Origin: Clavulina sp. PMI_390
Lineage: Eukaryota > Basidiomycota > Agaricomycetes > Cantharellales > Hydnaceae
Length of the DNA stretch: 64,000 nucleotides
Assembly: GCA_015039315.1 (NCBI GenBank)
Contig: WIDE01000040.1
Span: 168,497 to 232,496, forward strand
Direction of reading: 5' to 3'
Shown: positions 33,973-46,329 of the stretch, in pieces
Layout of the letters: each line of letters opens with the position of its first letter
Position numbering within the stretch: position 1 is the stretch's first letter
Notes under the pieces: generated by a model
What the model was told of the DNA's origin: nothing
Databases searched by the model: none
What the model saw: the letters and a program-made list of their open reading frames with translations, nothing else
Translations under genes and position numbers: made by a program

Positions 33973-36222
33973 ATGGAAGCATTCCGGCTACTCTCTAGAG
34001 GGGGAACTAAGTTCGACAAAAAGCGATTCGATCGCGACGTGAAACTTTTCAACTCGTCTGCCACTGCTAGCTCTTCATCCAATGGGGTCAAAGTTCTCGA
34101 TGCCCTGAACTCAGGGGAAGTTCCAAATGAGCTTGACTTCTTCAAATATGCTGCTGGAGGTAGTTCTTCGCGCGCCGTGTCATCTAAGAAGGGCAAGGGC
34201 AAAGCCACCGAAGTGCAACCTAGTGCTGAGAGCGATGACAATGAACATCGATCGGACAGCTCTTCAAAGAAGAGGAAACGAGCAGAGCCAAACGAACAAG
34301 GTACGGCGCAAGTGATTTTATCCATTACACTCTCCTCGTCTGACATTTAACAGCAAATGATCTTCGGAAGCGCCATCGCATCAATACCACTGGAAAGGAT
34401 GTACCTGCGCCAATCGTCGAGTTCGATGAACTATTGACGCGATATTCGATCCCGCCACAGCTGTTGAAGAATCTTTCGGACAGCGGATATACAGCGCCGA
34501 CAGCAATCCAATCTCAAGCTGCTCCAATCCTCCTAGAGGTTCGCTCGCGTTGCTGGAATATATACCCAAAGACGTCTGACCATCTTACCTCGACAGTCAC
34601 GAGACCTGTCCGCAATCTCTCCGACGGGAACAGGAAAAACTCTCTCCTATGTTCTTCCAATTTTCTCCCTTCTTTCTACTCCAGCCTCTTCAAAAGATGC
34701 CGATGGATCAACCGTCGGGACAGGTGTCCGCGCCCTCATTTTATCGCCAACTCGTGAACTAGCAAGCCAAATATACAACGAATGCTTGAAGCTTGCACAG
34801 GGACGAAAGTGGCGAATCGTGTTATACAGCAAGGCTACTGGCGCCACGCTTGCTCAGAAGGAAGCTCGTGACAAAACAGGTACGAATATTGTTCTCCAAA
34901 AGTACGCTTAACTAAACTCATCTCTCGCTCTTAGATATTGTTATCAGCACGCCTTTGAGATTGGTCGACGCGCTTAAAGAAGGGAACATGGAGCTTGACA
35001 AGTGAGTTCGGGCCTGCTTATGACATACTCCCATGCTGGCGTGCGGTTCGCTGACGTGTTGGGTTCTCAGCGTGAGGCATCTCATCTTTGATGAAGCTGA
35101 TCGACTGTTAGAATCCGGATTCCTCTCCCAAATCGAGGAGATCATCGCTGCTTGCACTCACCCCAAGCTACGAAAAGCTGTATTCAGCGCCACTCTTCCA
35201 GCTGGTGTGGAAGCAATAGCTAAAAGCTTCCTATTTGACCCTATTCGTGTCGTTGTGGGCCTCAAGTTCGTATAACCCTCCACCTCGCGTATTGTGATGC
35301 AGTATTCTAACCCTACAGTCTCCTCAACTAGGGACGCAGCAAATGCCAACATCAAACAATCACTTGTCTACGTTGGCTCCGAGTCTGGGAAGCTCCTCAC
35401 CCTCCGCCAACTCCTCGCTTCCTCGCCGCCCCTCCCCCTTCTCATCTTCGTGCAATCACGAGAACGCGCCACCGAGCTACATCAAGAGCTCATCTACGAC
35501 GGGATCAGCGTAGACGTCCTCCATGCAGACATGACGCCCAAGCAGCGCGAGACGAGTGTGAGCAGGATGAGGCGTGGTGAGACGTGGGTGATGGTGTGCA
35601 CAGAGGTCATGGCGCGAGGGATGGACTTTGGTGGATTGAGGGGTGTGTTGAACTATGATTTCCCGCAAAGCGTGCAGAGCTATGTCCATCGTATTGGTGC
35701 GTTTTTCTTCCTCTTCAGCCCGTGTTATTGAAAAGAGTGGCTCGTGACTGTAATGTTTCTGACCCTGTTTGCGTGTGAAATACAGGCCGTACTGGTCGTG
35801 CTGGGAGGGACGGTGATGCGATCACGTACTTTACAGACGCAGATGCTCCCTATCTCAAAGCGTGAGTTTCCACGTCCATCACAATATCTATCCTATCGCA
35901 CACAACCTCTAACACTCATGTCGCCAGCATTGCAAATGTCATCACCACTTCTGGCCAGACTGTCCCACCCTGGATCCTCTCGCTGCCCAAGCCATCGAAG
36001 CTCAAGCGGCGCCAACTGAGAAAAGCGCCTGTCGAGCGCAAGAGTGTGGGTGTTGTTGCTGGGAGAGGGATTGGGAAAGGTGACGCTGTTAGGAGGAGGG
36101 ACATGGTCATGGCGAGCAAGAAGCGGAAGATAGAAGGCACCGTGAAGACCAAAAAGGGAGGCAAGAAGGATGGTGGTGATGACGCCGCTACCAAGGCGGA
36201 TGTAGATATGGACGAGGACTGA
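33973..36222 (+). CDS. ROK1: DEAD-box RNA helicase ROK1 (DDX52)
   Basis: Eight exons, 33973-34300, 34354-34538, 34597-34879, 34935-35001, 35071-35265, 35332-35696, 35786-35861 and 35928-36222, sum to 1794 nt, giving 597 aa. ROK1 acts in 18S rRNA maturation in the small-subunit processome. The N-terminus MEAFRLLSRGGTKFDKKRFD is characteristic of ROK1. Helicase motifs in order are the Q motif region (FDELLTRYSIPPQLLKNL, PTAIQSQAAP), motif I SPTGTGKT, PTRELASQ, TPLRL, DEAD (IFDEADRLLE), SAT (FSATLP), ARGMDFGG and HRIGRTGRAGRDG. A Lys-rich C-terminal tail follows. An upstream in-frame ATG at 33838 would add ~45 residues with no family support. It is divergent from P. Confidence 0.93.
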
Positions 36223-36520
36223 GCAAGTCTGCGCTAGCGCTCATATGATATATGCAGATATCAAAACTTAGTTGTCTGTCCTAGCGATATAACTAAACAA
36301 AACTCTCGGATTATTCTCATTGCAGAATATTTCTGGGTATGAAATGATAACGAATTGTAACCTCAAGATGGATGCATGAATGATTAGAGCCGTGAAGAGA
36401 GAGCGGGGAGCAGAATGACGTGGGAATTATATAGTACAAGGAAATGATGATGAGAGAGTAGCAAGCGAGCGAGCGGGCGGGTCGTGCGTGTCGTCATGTA
36501 TGCTACCTAACGCCCAGACG

Positions 36521-37870
36521 CTATCGCGATGATGGCGATAGCACAGGCATGTTCCAGCTCTCTAAACGAGACTTTTTCAGGTCGGCGGGGGACCGTGACC
36601 GAGCTTTCCCGGGACTAGTGCTCATCCCTGCTCCCGTATCCGCGTCTCCTTCGGCGTCAAATTCGCGGCCCCATTTGGCATGCTCGTCGTCGTCCAGTAC
36701 TCCCGTAGAGCCGTAGGATGATGAGGGTGTGTATGAGGGTGCTGGGTCCGGCGGCGGTGATCGTCGGCGAGGCATGATAGTTCGCGAGGAGGATGAGGTG
36801 GGTGTGGACGCTGGGCCGTCGTCGTTATGGGTTATGCGTGCGCGGTCGGTGAATGTTTTTGATGAGGCTGATGGAGGGACAGAGTATGAGGTCCTAGAGT
36901 GCGGAGAGTTGCCTTCGATGTCATTCTCGTATCTCCCCGAGTCGTTATCGTTGTCTTCGTCGTAGTCATCGACAAGGGGATTCCGGTCTTCATGACTCCT
37001 AGGTGATGACACCTCCACAAAGGTGGACTTGAACTTGACGATAGAGTCGATCAGCCAGAACTGTACAATGTTCATGGCGATAGGGAAGATGCCCATGACA
37101 CTAATTGAAACAAAGGTCTAGTTAGGAAAACGCATGCCCGGGGGAGTCACGGCCGCCGACGTACAAGATGACCTGAACAGCATTGCGGCTATTGCTCCAG
37201 CTCAGAAGCCAGCTCCCAAAAGTCATCAAGAAAGGGAATATCTCGATGAGAGCAATGACGGATGTTTTCATGAGGAAGAGCACAAAGAGGTATACGCCGA
37301 GCTGTTTGAGCCACCACATGGGAGAAGGAGGATCCCCGTAGACTCCAGATTTCAGACCAGTGAGATGAGCCTTCTCAGTGAGAAGCCTTGTAAATAGTTG
37401 TAGCATTCCATAAATCATTAGGACCCCTGTGCATTCATGATGAACGTGCCAAGGTTTGGTTTAGTGACGGTGAGAGAATCAAGTCGTGGATGAAGAAATA
37501 AAGCTCACCGAGGGTGGTATCAAGTAGAATATTTAGAAAGTATGAGACGCATGGGTTGGCTAGGGTCCGCTTCCCTATTGCCCAACTAACAAAGACGTTG
37601 CTCGCGTGGAGCATAGCCTGACCGATTACTTGTTTGGATACATCATATATCCTGTGGAGAGCATGGAACAGTCATTATACGCAGCCCATCTAGTCGTAGA
37701 TGATGGAGGTACCATATATTCCATTTTCTCCTAGGAAATTCGCGTTGTCGCTTGTAGACCAGCGAGCCGAGGACAAGGACACCCATCAGAATTTGGACAA
37801 TGATTGCAGTTGGACCAAAGAGGTGGCATCTTGGGTCATCTTCAGGATTCTTTGCTGGGGGGTCGACCAT
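36521..37870 (-). CDS. STIMATE/TMEM110-type vacuolar or ER membrane protein
   Basis: Four exons, 37870-37713, 37651-37509, 37426-37165 and 37100-36521, sum to 1143 nt, giving 380 aa. The protein has about five membrane segments in residues ~15-215. The family core is CHLFGPTAIIVQILMGVLVL, KRQREFPRRKWNIW, IYDVSKQVIGQAMLHASNVF and CVSYFLNILLDTTLGV. These are the conserved features of the STIMATE family (vacuolar membrane protein in fungi; an ER-plasma membrane contact and calcium-entry regulator in animals). The last ~160 residues are Ser/Pro/Asp-rich and cytosolic, with Arg-Ser motifs. It is convergent with ROK1 and divergent from SVP26 (204 bp between starts). Confidence 0.85.
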
Positions 37871-38074
37871 GGTGAAACCGTCGACTGCGGGATGAGCGAA
37901 TGAGCGCAGAGGGGGGAAGGAGGAGGAGATCCCTGCGCCGCGGTATGGGACTCCGGAGTGTGCCTGGGTAGCCGAGCCAATTCAGTTCTGCGGAGAGGAC
38001 ACGATACAAACAAGACACAATACAGTCCCCAAATTCAGACGTGGACACCTGAACACTATCCTCTTCCTGCCTCC

Positions 38075-39534
38075 ATGCTGCTGCTCCATGTACTAGGGTA
38101 TGGCGCAGCTGCTGCGGCTATTCTATTTGTAACACTGAGCCTGGGTGAGTGGTAAATACGGTGAATGGGAGGTGTAAGCTATATTCTGACCGGCGTGCGG
38201 CAATGCATATGTGCACGGATCGACACAGCAAGTGGCCTGCTATGGCTGTCGGAAATTATCGAGGAACACTCGCGTACTTCGAAAGTAGTAGGCATAAGAG
38301 CAACTTATGTGAGTCGTTGAACCTCGTATCTGTCTCCATTCGCGCGCTCATTCTGTTGGTCGCCGTGTCACATAGGCTATCATGGTCCTACATGTCCTAC
38401 TATGGCTTTTTGATTCACTACCATTCACCTACATCGCCTTCTCAATACTCTGTCACGTCATCTACCTCACGAATTTCACGTCCCACTGGCCCACCATCTC
38501 TCTCTCGTCGTATTCATTCATTGGCTCATGCATAGCCGTCCTCTCCGACCATTTCATCTGGTTCACATACTTCTCCCACCGAACCCGCAACGCACGACAG
38601 TCGATGCGCAAGTTTGGGAGCGCAGATTGGCGCCCCTTGACGGGGAGCGAAGCCAAGATACTCACATTCATGGACATTGCTACCTTTTTTGGAGTCTGTG
38701 TTTGGTTAATCCCGCTCTTCCTGTTCCTTAGCCTCAGTGCAAACGACAATGCCCTCCCATTCTCTTCGCGTAAGTCTTTGCTGTATTGTGGTCTTCATGA
38801 TACGTTCATTTCACATTCTACTCGTAACAGATGAGCCTTCCACTCCCACTGTTGTTCCCCCCTCAGCAGACATGAAAAGCTCTCAAGGCTACTTCGACCG
38901 CATCCAATCCAACGCACCTCTCAACATCAGCACGTCGCATCGCCCCACGACTCTCTTCCAACACATTGCGAGCCCCATCATGTCCCTCCTTCCGCGCTTA
39001 CGTCGAGGCCATAACCTGCGCGCCCGCGACGACACCGACGGACTCATCGCACCACCGCGCGCACCATCACCTCTCCCCAGTCCCTTAGCCTCTCCTACCG
39101 GTTCTCACGCGCAGCTCCATTCTCCCATCTCACCTGGATGGGGTGGCCCATCGCCAACGTCGAGCCGTCGCTCGCACGAGCAGGAAGCACCAGGCTTGGG
39201 CGTAAGCATAGGATACGGCCGGCCCGTACCTACACCTGCGTTCCTCCAGCCCCCTCCTGTACGACGCGCTACTGTAGACTCCGTGCCAACTCCTCGGCGT
39301 CCCAAATCAGCGGGCCGTTATGTGAACGCGAGCTCACCGTTGGGAGACGAATCAGCGATGTTCACGAACGGCGGCGGATATCCTATCGGGAACGGAGTTG
39401 ATCATGCTGAAAATGCAGGAGGACTTGCCTTGCCAGACAGCTCGAGCATGGGTGCCGCGCGAAGTACGAGTGGGAATGGGAATATGGGGTCATTGACGGG
39501 GCGAAGAAGAATACCTACGGACAAGATGGACTGA
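38075..39534 (+). CDS. SVP26: SVP26/TEX261 family ER-Golgi cargo adaptor with long C-terminal tail
   Basis: Four exons, 38075-38144, 38229-38308, 38376-38769 and 38831-39534, sum to 1248 nt, giving 415 aa. The first ~200 residues match SVP26: MLLLHVLGYGAAAAAILFVT, ASGLLWLSEIIEEHSRTSKV, LLWLFDSLPFTYIAFSILCH, YLTNF and DHFIWFTYF, with four membrane segments. SVP26 helps load membrane proteins into COPII vesicles and retain them in the early Golgi. Yeast SVP26 is about 228 aa. Here exon 4 adds ~215 residues rich in Ser, Pro, Gly and Arg with no domain, probably disordered and cytosolic. The tail is one uninterrupted exon and keeps the frame. Start at 38075 aligns with the family. Confidence 0.9.
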
Positions 39535-40276
39535 TGGACTAATTCTGTTTATCGTTCAGCCTAGTAATGTTCTTGTTCTTTTCTCTTGATACCTCCATAT
39601 GCATGACGGACCGAGGGGGAACTGACGTGATCCCCTCTCGTCTCCGAAAAGATGTAACTTATCATCATCATCACCATGTTCCCTTTTTCTTCATAATGGA
39701 AATTCTTCATAGAATATCCTTTTACCAGTGCGATGGATATTAACAGGTGGTGTGAAGGAGTATGTCAGATGGTAAAGGCTTCTAGAATCCTAACCTCAGC
39801 TGGCATGTGGGTCCATCACCAGCGTCAGGGATCGGCCACAGCTGGATTCTGGTCCGTTTCCCTCGCCCCCATCCTTTCATGCGCGAGAACTATCTAATCT
39901 TCTTATCTGCCCCGCGTTCGGTTGTGAAACATGGGCGATCATTGCCGTTTCTTCCAGCATTAATTGCCTCAGATTCATCCTTCCCTGCCTATGCCTAGGC
40001 AGGGAGACGGCGAGCTTCTTGATGTAAATGTTGGGGAGTAACGACTTTTCGTTTGTCCTTCTGAAACGGTGGGATCATTCCGTGCGCGCGATTAAGTTGA
40101 TAGGCTCCCACCTCTTTCCCCACCCCGACGGTTACGTGTGATACACATGAATCTTGATAAAATCGTCTCCTCGCCATCCCTCTTCCCCACCACTACGTGT
40201 GTGTGGTGTGGCGCTCGCTACACATCCCAACCCACGCTTTGCTCTGATTGCTTTCGCTCGAACCTCTTCATCTCTC
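39535..40276. other. intergenic, 742 bp
   Basis: 3' region of SVP26 and promoter side of the first DUF6534-like gene. No gene or RNA recognised. Confidence 0.35.
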
Positions 40277-42512
40277 ATGGCTGATGCACAGAATGTGACA
40301 ATGAACAAGGATCTCGATCTGGGGGCGTGGCTTGTGTCCAAGATATTCTCGAGCGTGCTATTTGGCGTGTTGACCGTACAGGTGAGTGTCAGATTTACCC
40401 ATGTTTGAGTATCTTCTGACTTGGCGAGCACTTCGCTCAGTGTGCATTCTATTGGGATAAATACAAACACGACCGGTGGGGATTCAAAGCTCTTGTAAGT
40501 TCATTTACGAGTGTGTGCCTATAAAAGAGCTGATACATGTCTCTGGCAGGTTGTCACAGCATGGTATGCCGAGAGAGACTCTTCCACACAGTACAGCCTC
40601 GCGTACCCACGTGCTCAATCATGAACCTCGGCCTCGTCATTTTCGATGATTGTTCCAGGACCTTGGACTTTGCAAATGAGATCTTAACCACCTGTTGGAC
40701 ATACCTCAGCATAGTGCGTTCTGAATGAAATTACCTTGGGCTCATTCATGCTCCCAGCTCAACCTATTCATCACCTTATCCCCCAAAGATTCGGCACTTT
40801 GGTGATCTACCCTATATGCTGGCGAAATCTGAGTGGTGATTTGCTCCTCCATCTTGGTTCGGCCTCAACCTGATGCTTACCTGCAGCGTCTCTTTCAACA
40901 CTCTTTAGGGCTATTGGGGTGCGCCTTATGCATTACAACGCCCTTTGAAACTCTCTTACAGATGTCAATGGCTCCAAGACGATGTGCATGTTTGTTGTGA
41001 GTGCTCTTTCACCAATACTAGATTGCAAATCTCTAAGGAATCATATTGCATTGATGGTTGAAACTGACGCACCCTTCTCGTTAGTCTGCTCTTGCACTTA
41101 TTACTCAACTGTGCGTGTGATGTATCGTGCTGAAACTGAAACATTTCATCAATAGTGCTCTCTAGGTTCTACACCCGACGGGCATATCTCCGTATGCGCC
41201 ATGAGAACTTCATGCCATCACTGGTCGTCACTAACTCCTTTATACAGTGAACAAAGCATTATGGCCGTTGTGTCTGGCGTTATTGGTTCTCTCCCTGCTT
41301 TCATTCATTTCCGGGATAGGTGGGATCGTTTGTCCTCACAATCGAGAGTTGGCATTGATATCCTCTTTTAGCTTTTGGGACCGAAATGTAGGCGTCTATT
41401 CTGGGGGATATGGAGTAAGCTAACCCTCCTATAGGCTTGCCATACCCCATTATGGAGACTTTACAAAATACACAGTAAGCCTCTTCCTTGGGTTCCACAA
41501 TGGTTGTCCTAGGGTCAATTTGTCATGTCTGGCACAATTGCGATTCACCCTCTAGTGGTTGAGGGAGTTTTGGTTCATTTCGGAGGCCGCAACCGACATG
41601 TTTGTCTCATTCACTGTTGTGTATGCACTGACAGTGGGGAGATTTGCTGCTTCACGGTATGTCAGGTCTAATAGTTCAACCTGGTCTATTTTTCACTTTC
41701 GCCAATGGTTGATGGTCGTCACTAGAGATTCTCGAAAGGGGCTAAGGAGACTCATGATGTACACCTCAGTAATGGACTGTTGACAAGCATCGTTGCGGTG
41801 GCTATTCTCATCCTGGTTCGTCCAGTTCTTGGTCAAATAGGATCATATAATGCCTCCAAGACTCCTCGTGGATCGAGCTCACGGCTCTATGGACGCTATG
41901 GATATATGATATAGTTTCTCCTCCTGCTGAACACCTGGACCCATAATGGGCTAACATTCAGTACGGAAATTCCTGAGGCTGTCTAAACTTTGGATATAGT
42001 TGACTGAAGGATACTCATGCTCACCGCCTCCAGTCCTGACCCGACTTTATTCGAACAGTCTGCTAGCTTCGTAAGTATTGTTGCCTTACCCTCAATCGAG
42101 ATTCCACTTGCGGCTCACCCTGAGAGCCTTACTGTAATAGACTAAATCTCAGAGGTACTTGGGTCAACGGAAAGATGGCAAGTCACGTCACAGAAGACCA
42201 TGCTGCATTTGTGGGTTATTTGCTTTACCCGTATGATTAAAATATATCCCGCGCCTTACTACGTCTTCCTTTATGACATGAAACAAGTCTCACCAAGCAT
42301 CGAGACTTACTCCCACTCGAGCCCTAGTCAAACAGCTCTTTTCTTTCCTCACGCTGAAGGATCCTACAGGACTGCCGGCGGCGAGCTTAGCAGGCAGCGA
42401 AGCAATCCATGCTCCCTCCAGAGGACCCGCGGGTCAGTATCCGGATAGTAAATCAATTAATGCTGCTGATGATGTAAGTTCTTTCCACTGTGCATCCAAT
42501 GGCGGGGCCTGA
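40277..42512 (+). pseudogene. DUF6534-like 7-TM protein, copy 1, one-base deletion
   Basis: Exons at 40277-40381, 40441-40494, 40550-40563, 40659-40713, 40789-40832, 40909-40918, 40979-40996, 41085-41110, 41166-41191, 41248-41319, 41372-41387, 41435-41474, 41556-41656, 41726-41815, 41915-41960, 42034-42070, 42141-42210 and 42288-42512. Apart from one place they join in frame and follow copies 2 and 3. The exception is exon 41726-41815, which is 90 nt against 91 nt in both others. One base is missing in the segment encoding the conserved YTISDG motif (here MMYTS, then a stop soon after). Family landmarks kept are LDLGAWLVSKIFSSVLFGVL, CAFYWDKY, FYTRRAYL, FWFISEAATD and RLYSNSLLASLNLRGTW. Either a young pseudogene or a base-calling error. 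Confidence 0.65.
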
Positions 42513-44178
42513 CTGACCGAGCCAACCCTTATACCCTGCAATTTCTAGGGCCTTTTTCGCGGAACGATACCATCACTCGAAGGATCGGTATAAGCTATCA
42601 TGGAAAATATACGTTCAGCTCGAATGGATCAGGTCCTGAGCCAGCTGTTTGCTTTTCGCGTCCAATACAGCCCACCGAACAAGCTTTGTTGTTCATTCTG
42701 TCTGCTAATGGGTCAAGGGCAATTCACGCATTTACGGAGTATCTATGGCTGCGGAAGGCGACAGGATTTCTTTGCAATAGGGAGCATCAAGCTCTACGAC
42801 CTGGCAGCTTCCCGAATAGTTCGCCCCGTCCAAGCCACACCCCCGCTCCACTATATCAGAGAGAGTTGAACTCGTTCTTAATTAGACGCTCGCACGGATC
42901 CCCACAAGATGATCAAAGGATGAACAATTTATTTTATCCCAGTGATAGCTAGCTTCCTTGTTGAAGCTTTCTGAGCAAGGAGCCGAAAGAATTAGTCTGT
43001 ACGACCCGGACGGAATACACCAAATGAGACAAACGAGGTAGGTCATGGCGGATTCCGTGTGACCAATCGTCGACTGGATCCGAAAATCAGTCATACGGTG
43101 TTGAAGCTGCCTGGATTTGTAGCCTCAAGTGGGCGTCAAAATTCACTCAATGAGCGTATATACGCAAGATTCAAGGAACATCCTCCTGGGATTACAAAGC
43201 GGTAGTAGTTGCGCGGGAGCATCGGCACCGATGATCCTCCTCGCCTCTAGATTCAAATGAGCAGCAGATAGGACGATGATCGTAGAAACTGGAAACGGCC
43301 CCATGCCAGTCCATTTATTCCTGCGCCGCCCGGCGGCTGTGGTGAAATGCCACGGACTCTATTCCAAGTGGGGACAGAAATCTGCGTGGCCACCAGGCTG
43401 TTGCAGAACAATGGACAACCTGGGTCTCTCCTGGCTGCTCTTGACCATCGTGGCTGTTTCATTAGTCTTAACACCCAATTCTCCATCTCGAGGGGGAATC
43501 ATTACCTCGCTCAGAAGTTCAGAACGCAGTTTCAACGAACGACGCTGATTCTCCGTCTCGCCCTTGAAGTAATCTTGGGATCAGAGTGGGAATCACCCGT
43601 GGTCGACCAGGCGAGGACATCCCGCGGCAGGAAAATCATTCTAAATTTCATTTTGAGTCTGATTCTGACTCCGATGCCGCGTTCGCGTGGTGTGTAGTAT
43701 GTTGCGATCGAGGTTCGTCAATTCAGTCGCCCGATAGAACACGCCTCAGGTCTCACTTGTTTGCTCCGTCTCTCTCTCCTCAGGTTGCACACACCGGCAG
43801 CAAGAATGGTTTCCCTATGCATAATATCAGTATATAAATACCAAATACGCCAATGAGTCACAACACGCATAATACGCAAAAGCATGAACGAAGGCTGCGA
43901 CACAAGAAGATTGCAGAAACCATCGGTGAGGGGAGTAAGGAATAATTAGTAATAAAGTGATGCTTGGTAATGTTATGAGTAATTACTGGGTCATAGCACC
44001 GCATTGGAGAATTGGCAGTGTGCAGCAGTGGATTTCTGGGGTATGTTCGTCCGGGCTCTCCTTCCCCGGACTGCGCTTGACGGCAATGAACAGGGAATTG
44101 TCAAATAAAATCTCGCTCGCTCCCTTAGTACTGCATCTACCCTATCCTGCTCCTTGAGCCTCCTGGATCTCTAGCGTT
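42513..44178. other. intergenic, 1.7 kb
   Basis: Between DUF6534-like copies 1 and 2. A plus-strand open stretch near 43347-43560 (containing TEICVATRLLQNNGQPGSLL) looks mildly coding-like but has no recognised domain, start or splice partners. Otherwise nothing is seen. Confidence 0.3.
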
Positions 44179-46329
44179 ATGAATGGCACACAAAATCTTA
44201 GGGCGAACGACCTCAATCTGGGGGCGTGGCTTGTGTCCAAAATTGTTTCAACAATTCTATTCGGTATATTAACTGTCCAGGTGCACAATCGTGTAAAAGT
44301 CCTAAGGAGTGAAGCCAGCATCGACTGATCAGGACTTGCCTCAGTGTGCATTTTATTGGGACCGACACAAGCAGGACAAGTGGGGATTCAAGTCTCTTGT
44401 GAGCTAACTGCTCCGCTTTAATCATGGCGCATGATGATTGACATCTTGACAGGTCTCCACGGCATGGTGAGCCACGTCAATACTTTGATGCGTAGTCACT
44501 CTCGACGGCTTTAGGGCGGGAACTGATTATATCGTTGCCTGGTATTGGATTTGCTAGGATCCTTGACTTTGCCAACGAGCTCTTGATGTCCTTTTGGACT
44601 TATCTCGCCATTGTGCGTCTAAACGAACCGTCTTTGGTCGCCAGAAGTTTAATCGCCGATTTTAACCGACTCTAATATCCAGATTCGACATTTTGGAGAC
44701 GTCAAATTCATGACGCAGCAATCTAAGTGGTATTATTCCCTTCATATATCTTACGGGTGCCAACTTCATTGGTGACCATCATTTCGGAAACTCTTAGGCC
44801 CGTCACAGTATGTTGCATTCCTCTATACGCCGACTAACCTACTGAATGATGACCGAGAATCAAGACTATGTGTATCTTTGTGGTGAGTTTTATTCGACAG
44901 TGTCTCTCCGCGAATGACTATTCCACGGTTCACCAGGTCATTTCTGACTTAGAGAGACTTGACATTTTTCTCTTAAGTCTCTCCTTGCTCTAATAGCTCA
45001 GCTGTACGTCTAGAGAGCTCGACGATTTCGGCCTACCTCACGAAAATTCAATTCCCAAGCTTCTACATCCGAAGGGCGTATCTCCGTAAGTAATGCCTAC
45101 ATTCAGTCCGCTCGGCCGTATCCTGAGACAAAGATATGCCGTAGTCAACAAATCTTTGCGGCATATATGCGTCTTATCGCTCAGTCTCTCTTTGTTATCA
45201 TTCACTTCGGGGATAGGTTGAATTGTCCTTTTATTCTGGAAAGCTATGATTAATGTTTTTCTTCTAGCCTTGGGTGTCGGAATGTGAGGCATCATGAGGA
45301 ATCTAGAGGCAATTTGCTAACTCTCTTATAAAGCCCAACAATTCCCGGTTTTCGACACTCAAAATATGCGGTAAGTTTGCCCGTACACTCCTTGAAGAGG
45401 CTCTTGTCTCACACAGGTTTTGCCAAACTTGTCGCCTTTCCAGTGGTTGAGGCAGTTTTGGTTGATTTCTGAAGCCGCGACAGACATCCTCGTTTCATCG
45501 ACTGTTGTGTATGCGTTGACCGCGGGGAAAGTGGCTGCCTCTCGGTGAGTTGTTTTGCCTGCTGCGACCGATATGTATCTCATACGCACGCGGCTCTTCA
45601 GAAATACGAAGAGGGGTCTGAAGAAACTAATCCTCTACACTATCAGTGATGGAATCCTGACCACTGTCGTCGCCGTGGCCGTCCTTATTCTGGTCTGATC
45701 CATTTAGCTTATGCTATTGGGCCATAATAGCTGATCCTTAACACCACCTCCATCCCCCGCCTTTTTGGATGCACATACGATGCAGTTCTTTCTCTTACCC
45801 AACACATGGACACACAATGGGTTAACCTTCGGTATTCTACAAGCGTGACTTCATGCTAACGTGTCGATACTGAAACCTTTTATTACAGTGCTAACTCGAC
45901 TGTACTCGAATAGCTTGCTAGCTTCGTAAGCATCATCCTATTCAAATATCCTTCCATTTTCTGTTTCAAATAAGCTCTGTTTGTGGTTTTGCGACGATAG
46001 CTTGAATCTCAGAGGTACCTGGCTTAGCAAATCGACAATTTCCCGACCTCCGGAAGGAACTTCTATCCCACAACGCCTCGGAAATGTGAGCATTATGAGC
46101 TAACACTCTTCTATCCTGCATAACTCAGCGCCGCGCTCTCTTTCCCCCATGATCCAAATGCCAGAATATCCCAAGATTTTCGCGATCTCATTCTCACGAA
46201 AGCACTCCTAGACATCTCTTCTCTCTCATCACTCTAAAAGACCCCACTGGATTTCCACGGGTCAGCTCGGAGATTCCCCCTCAAGACTCCAACACAACTT
46301 CCTCAAAGCGCCCCGTTGATCCCCTATAG
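44179..46329 (+). CDS. DUF6534-like 7-TM protein, copy 2
   Basis: Eighteen exons: 44179-44280, 44345-44398, 44453-44466, 44558-44612, 44683-44726, 44798-44807, 44865-44882, 44978-45003, 45060-45085, 45145-45216, 45268-45283, 45334-45370, 45444-45544, 45602-45692, 45786-45831, 45889-45925, 46001-46085 and 46165-46329. They sum to 999 nt, giving 332 aa. Landmarks are NLGAWLVSKIVSTILFGILT, CAFYWDRH, WILDFANELLMSFWTYLAI, FYIRRAYL, FWLISEAATDILVSSTVVYA, LILYTISDGILTTVVAV, TWTHNGL and RLYSNSLLASLNLRGTW. This is the layout of basidiomycete DUF6534 proteins: several membrane helices and a conserved C-terminal third. Function unknown. An in-frame TGA at 45219 is harmless only if the 51 nt intron 45217-45267 is spliced. 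The next acceptor then restores frame, as in copy 1. Confidence 0.8.

Noticed and set aside
42600..43700. Possible additional gene between DUF6534-like copies 1 and 2
   Set aside because: Several short open stretches but no consistent start, splice sites or recognisable domain.
45219..45221. In-frame TGA in DUF6534-like copy 2 taken as a nonsense mutation
   Set aside because: It lies inside a 51 nt GT-AG interval. Splicing restores frame, and copy 1 has an intron at the same place.
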